DNA of 5,922 bases from Hyphomicrobiaceae bacterium. Its GTDB lineage: Bacteria > Pseudomonadota > Alphaproteobacteria > Rhizobiales > JAKIUO01. The notes beneath the pieces were generated by a model. That model was not told where the DNA came from, searched no databases, and worked only from the letters and a program-made list of their open reading frames with translations. Shown here in pieces: positions 5,852-5,922 of this stretch; position 1 is the first letter of the stretch; every line of letters starts with the position of its first letter. The stretch is taken from contig JAKIUO010000176.1 in the NCBI GenBank assembly GCA_021647535.1, positions 1 through 5,922 on the forward strand, written 5' to 3'. The position numbers and the translations under genes were made by a program.

Positions 5852-5922
5852 GGAGTACATTGCGTTTGTAGCAAGTTTTCCCATGGCAGGCGTACAAACA
5901 GTGGAAAAAACGGCAAGCCCCT
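5852..5922. other. Downstream of sppA, no gene supported
   Basis: The last 71 bases contain an inverted repeat GTTTGTA (5864-5870) with TACAAAC (5893-5899) and a 22-base loop. No T run follows it on either strand, so it does not look like a terminator. An ATG at 5883 opens 13 codons to the window edge but has no ribosome binding site. In many alphaproteobacteria ihfB follows sppA, but no IHF N-terminus can be read here. Confidence 0.4.

Noticed and set aside
5883..5922. Possible start of a next gene (MAGVQTVEKTASP, open to the edge)
   Set aside because: There is no ribosome binding site, only 13 codons are visible, and the sequence does not resemble the expected ihfB start.

Overview
The window looks like a chromosomal housekeeping segment from an alphaproteobacterium. 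The evidence is the gene order (a FYDLN-acid protein start pointing away from aroA, then cmk, rpsA and sppA), an alphaproteobacterial-type ribosomal protein S1 with a C-terminal tail reading GASLGDILGAALG, and a moderate GC content. I cannot name the genus.

Layout. Positions 1-69 hold the first 23 codons of a minus-strand TIGR02300/FYDLN-acid gene. Positions 70-250 are a divergent intergenic region. aroA (251-1597, EPSP synthase) is followed with a 4-base ATGA overlap by a 91-codon stretch of unknown function (1594-1866). That stretch runs without a stop into cmk (1867-2508, cytidylate kinase), so the reading frame as written encodes a 304-residue fusion, while a good internal ribosome binding site marks the ordinary cmk start. 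A terminator-like hairpin encloses the cmk stop codon. A roughly 310-base leader with several hairpins precedes rpsA (2837-4588, six S1 domains). Between rpsA and the last gene lie a weak terminator-like hairpin and a 160-base inverted pair of structured repeat units (4686-4845). sppA (4886-5851), a membrane-anchored S49 peptidase, is interrupted by an in-frame TAA at 5459-5461. The last 71 bases show no supportable gene.

How the genes fit. aroA makes the chorismate precursor EPSP, cmk recycles CMP/dCMP to diphosphates, and rpsA provides the translation-initiation protein S1. Their clustering is common in proteobacteria and does not imply a shared pathway. aroA and cmk look translationally coupled. 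rpsA appears to be a separate transcription unit.

I see no phage, CRISPR, toxin-antitoxin or defence system. The points most worth a second look are the structured inverted repeat with covarying substitutions, the in-frame stop in sppA, and the uncharacterised N-terminal stretch fused in frame to cmk.
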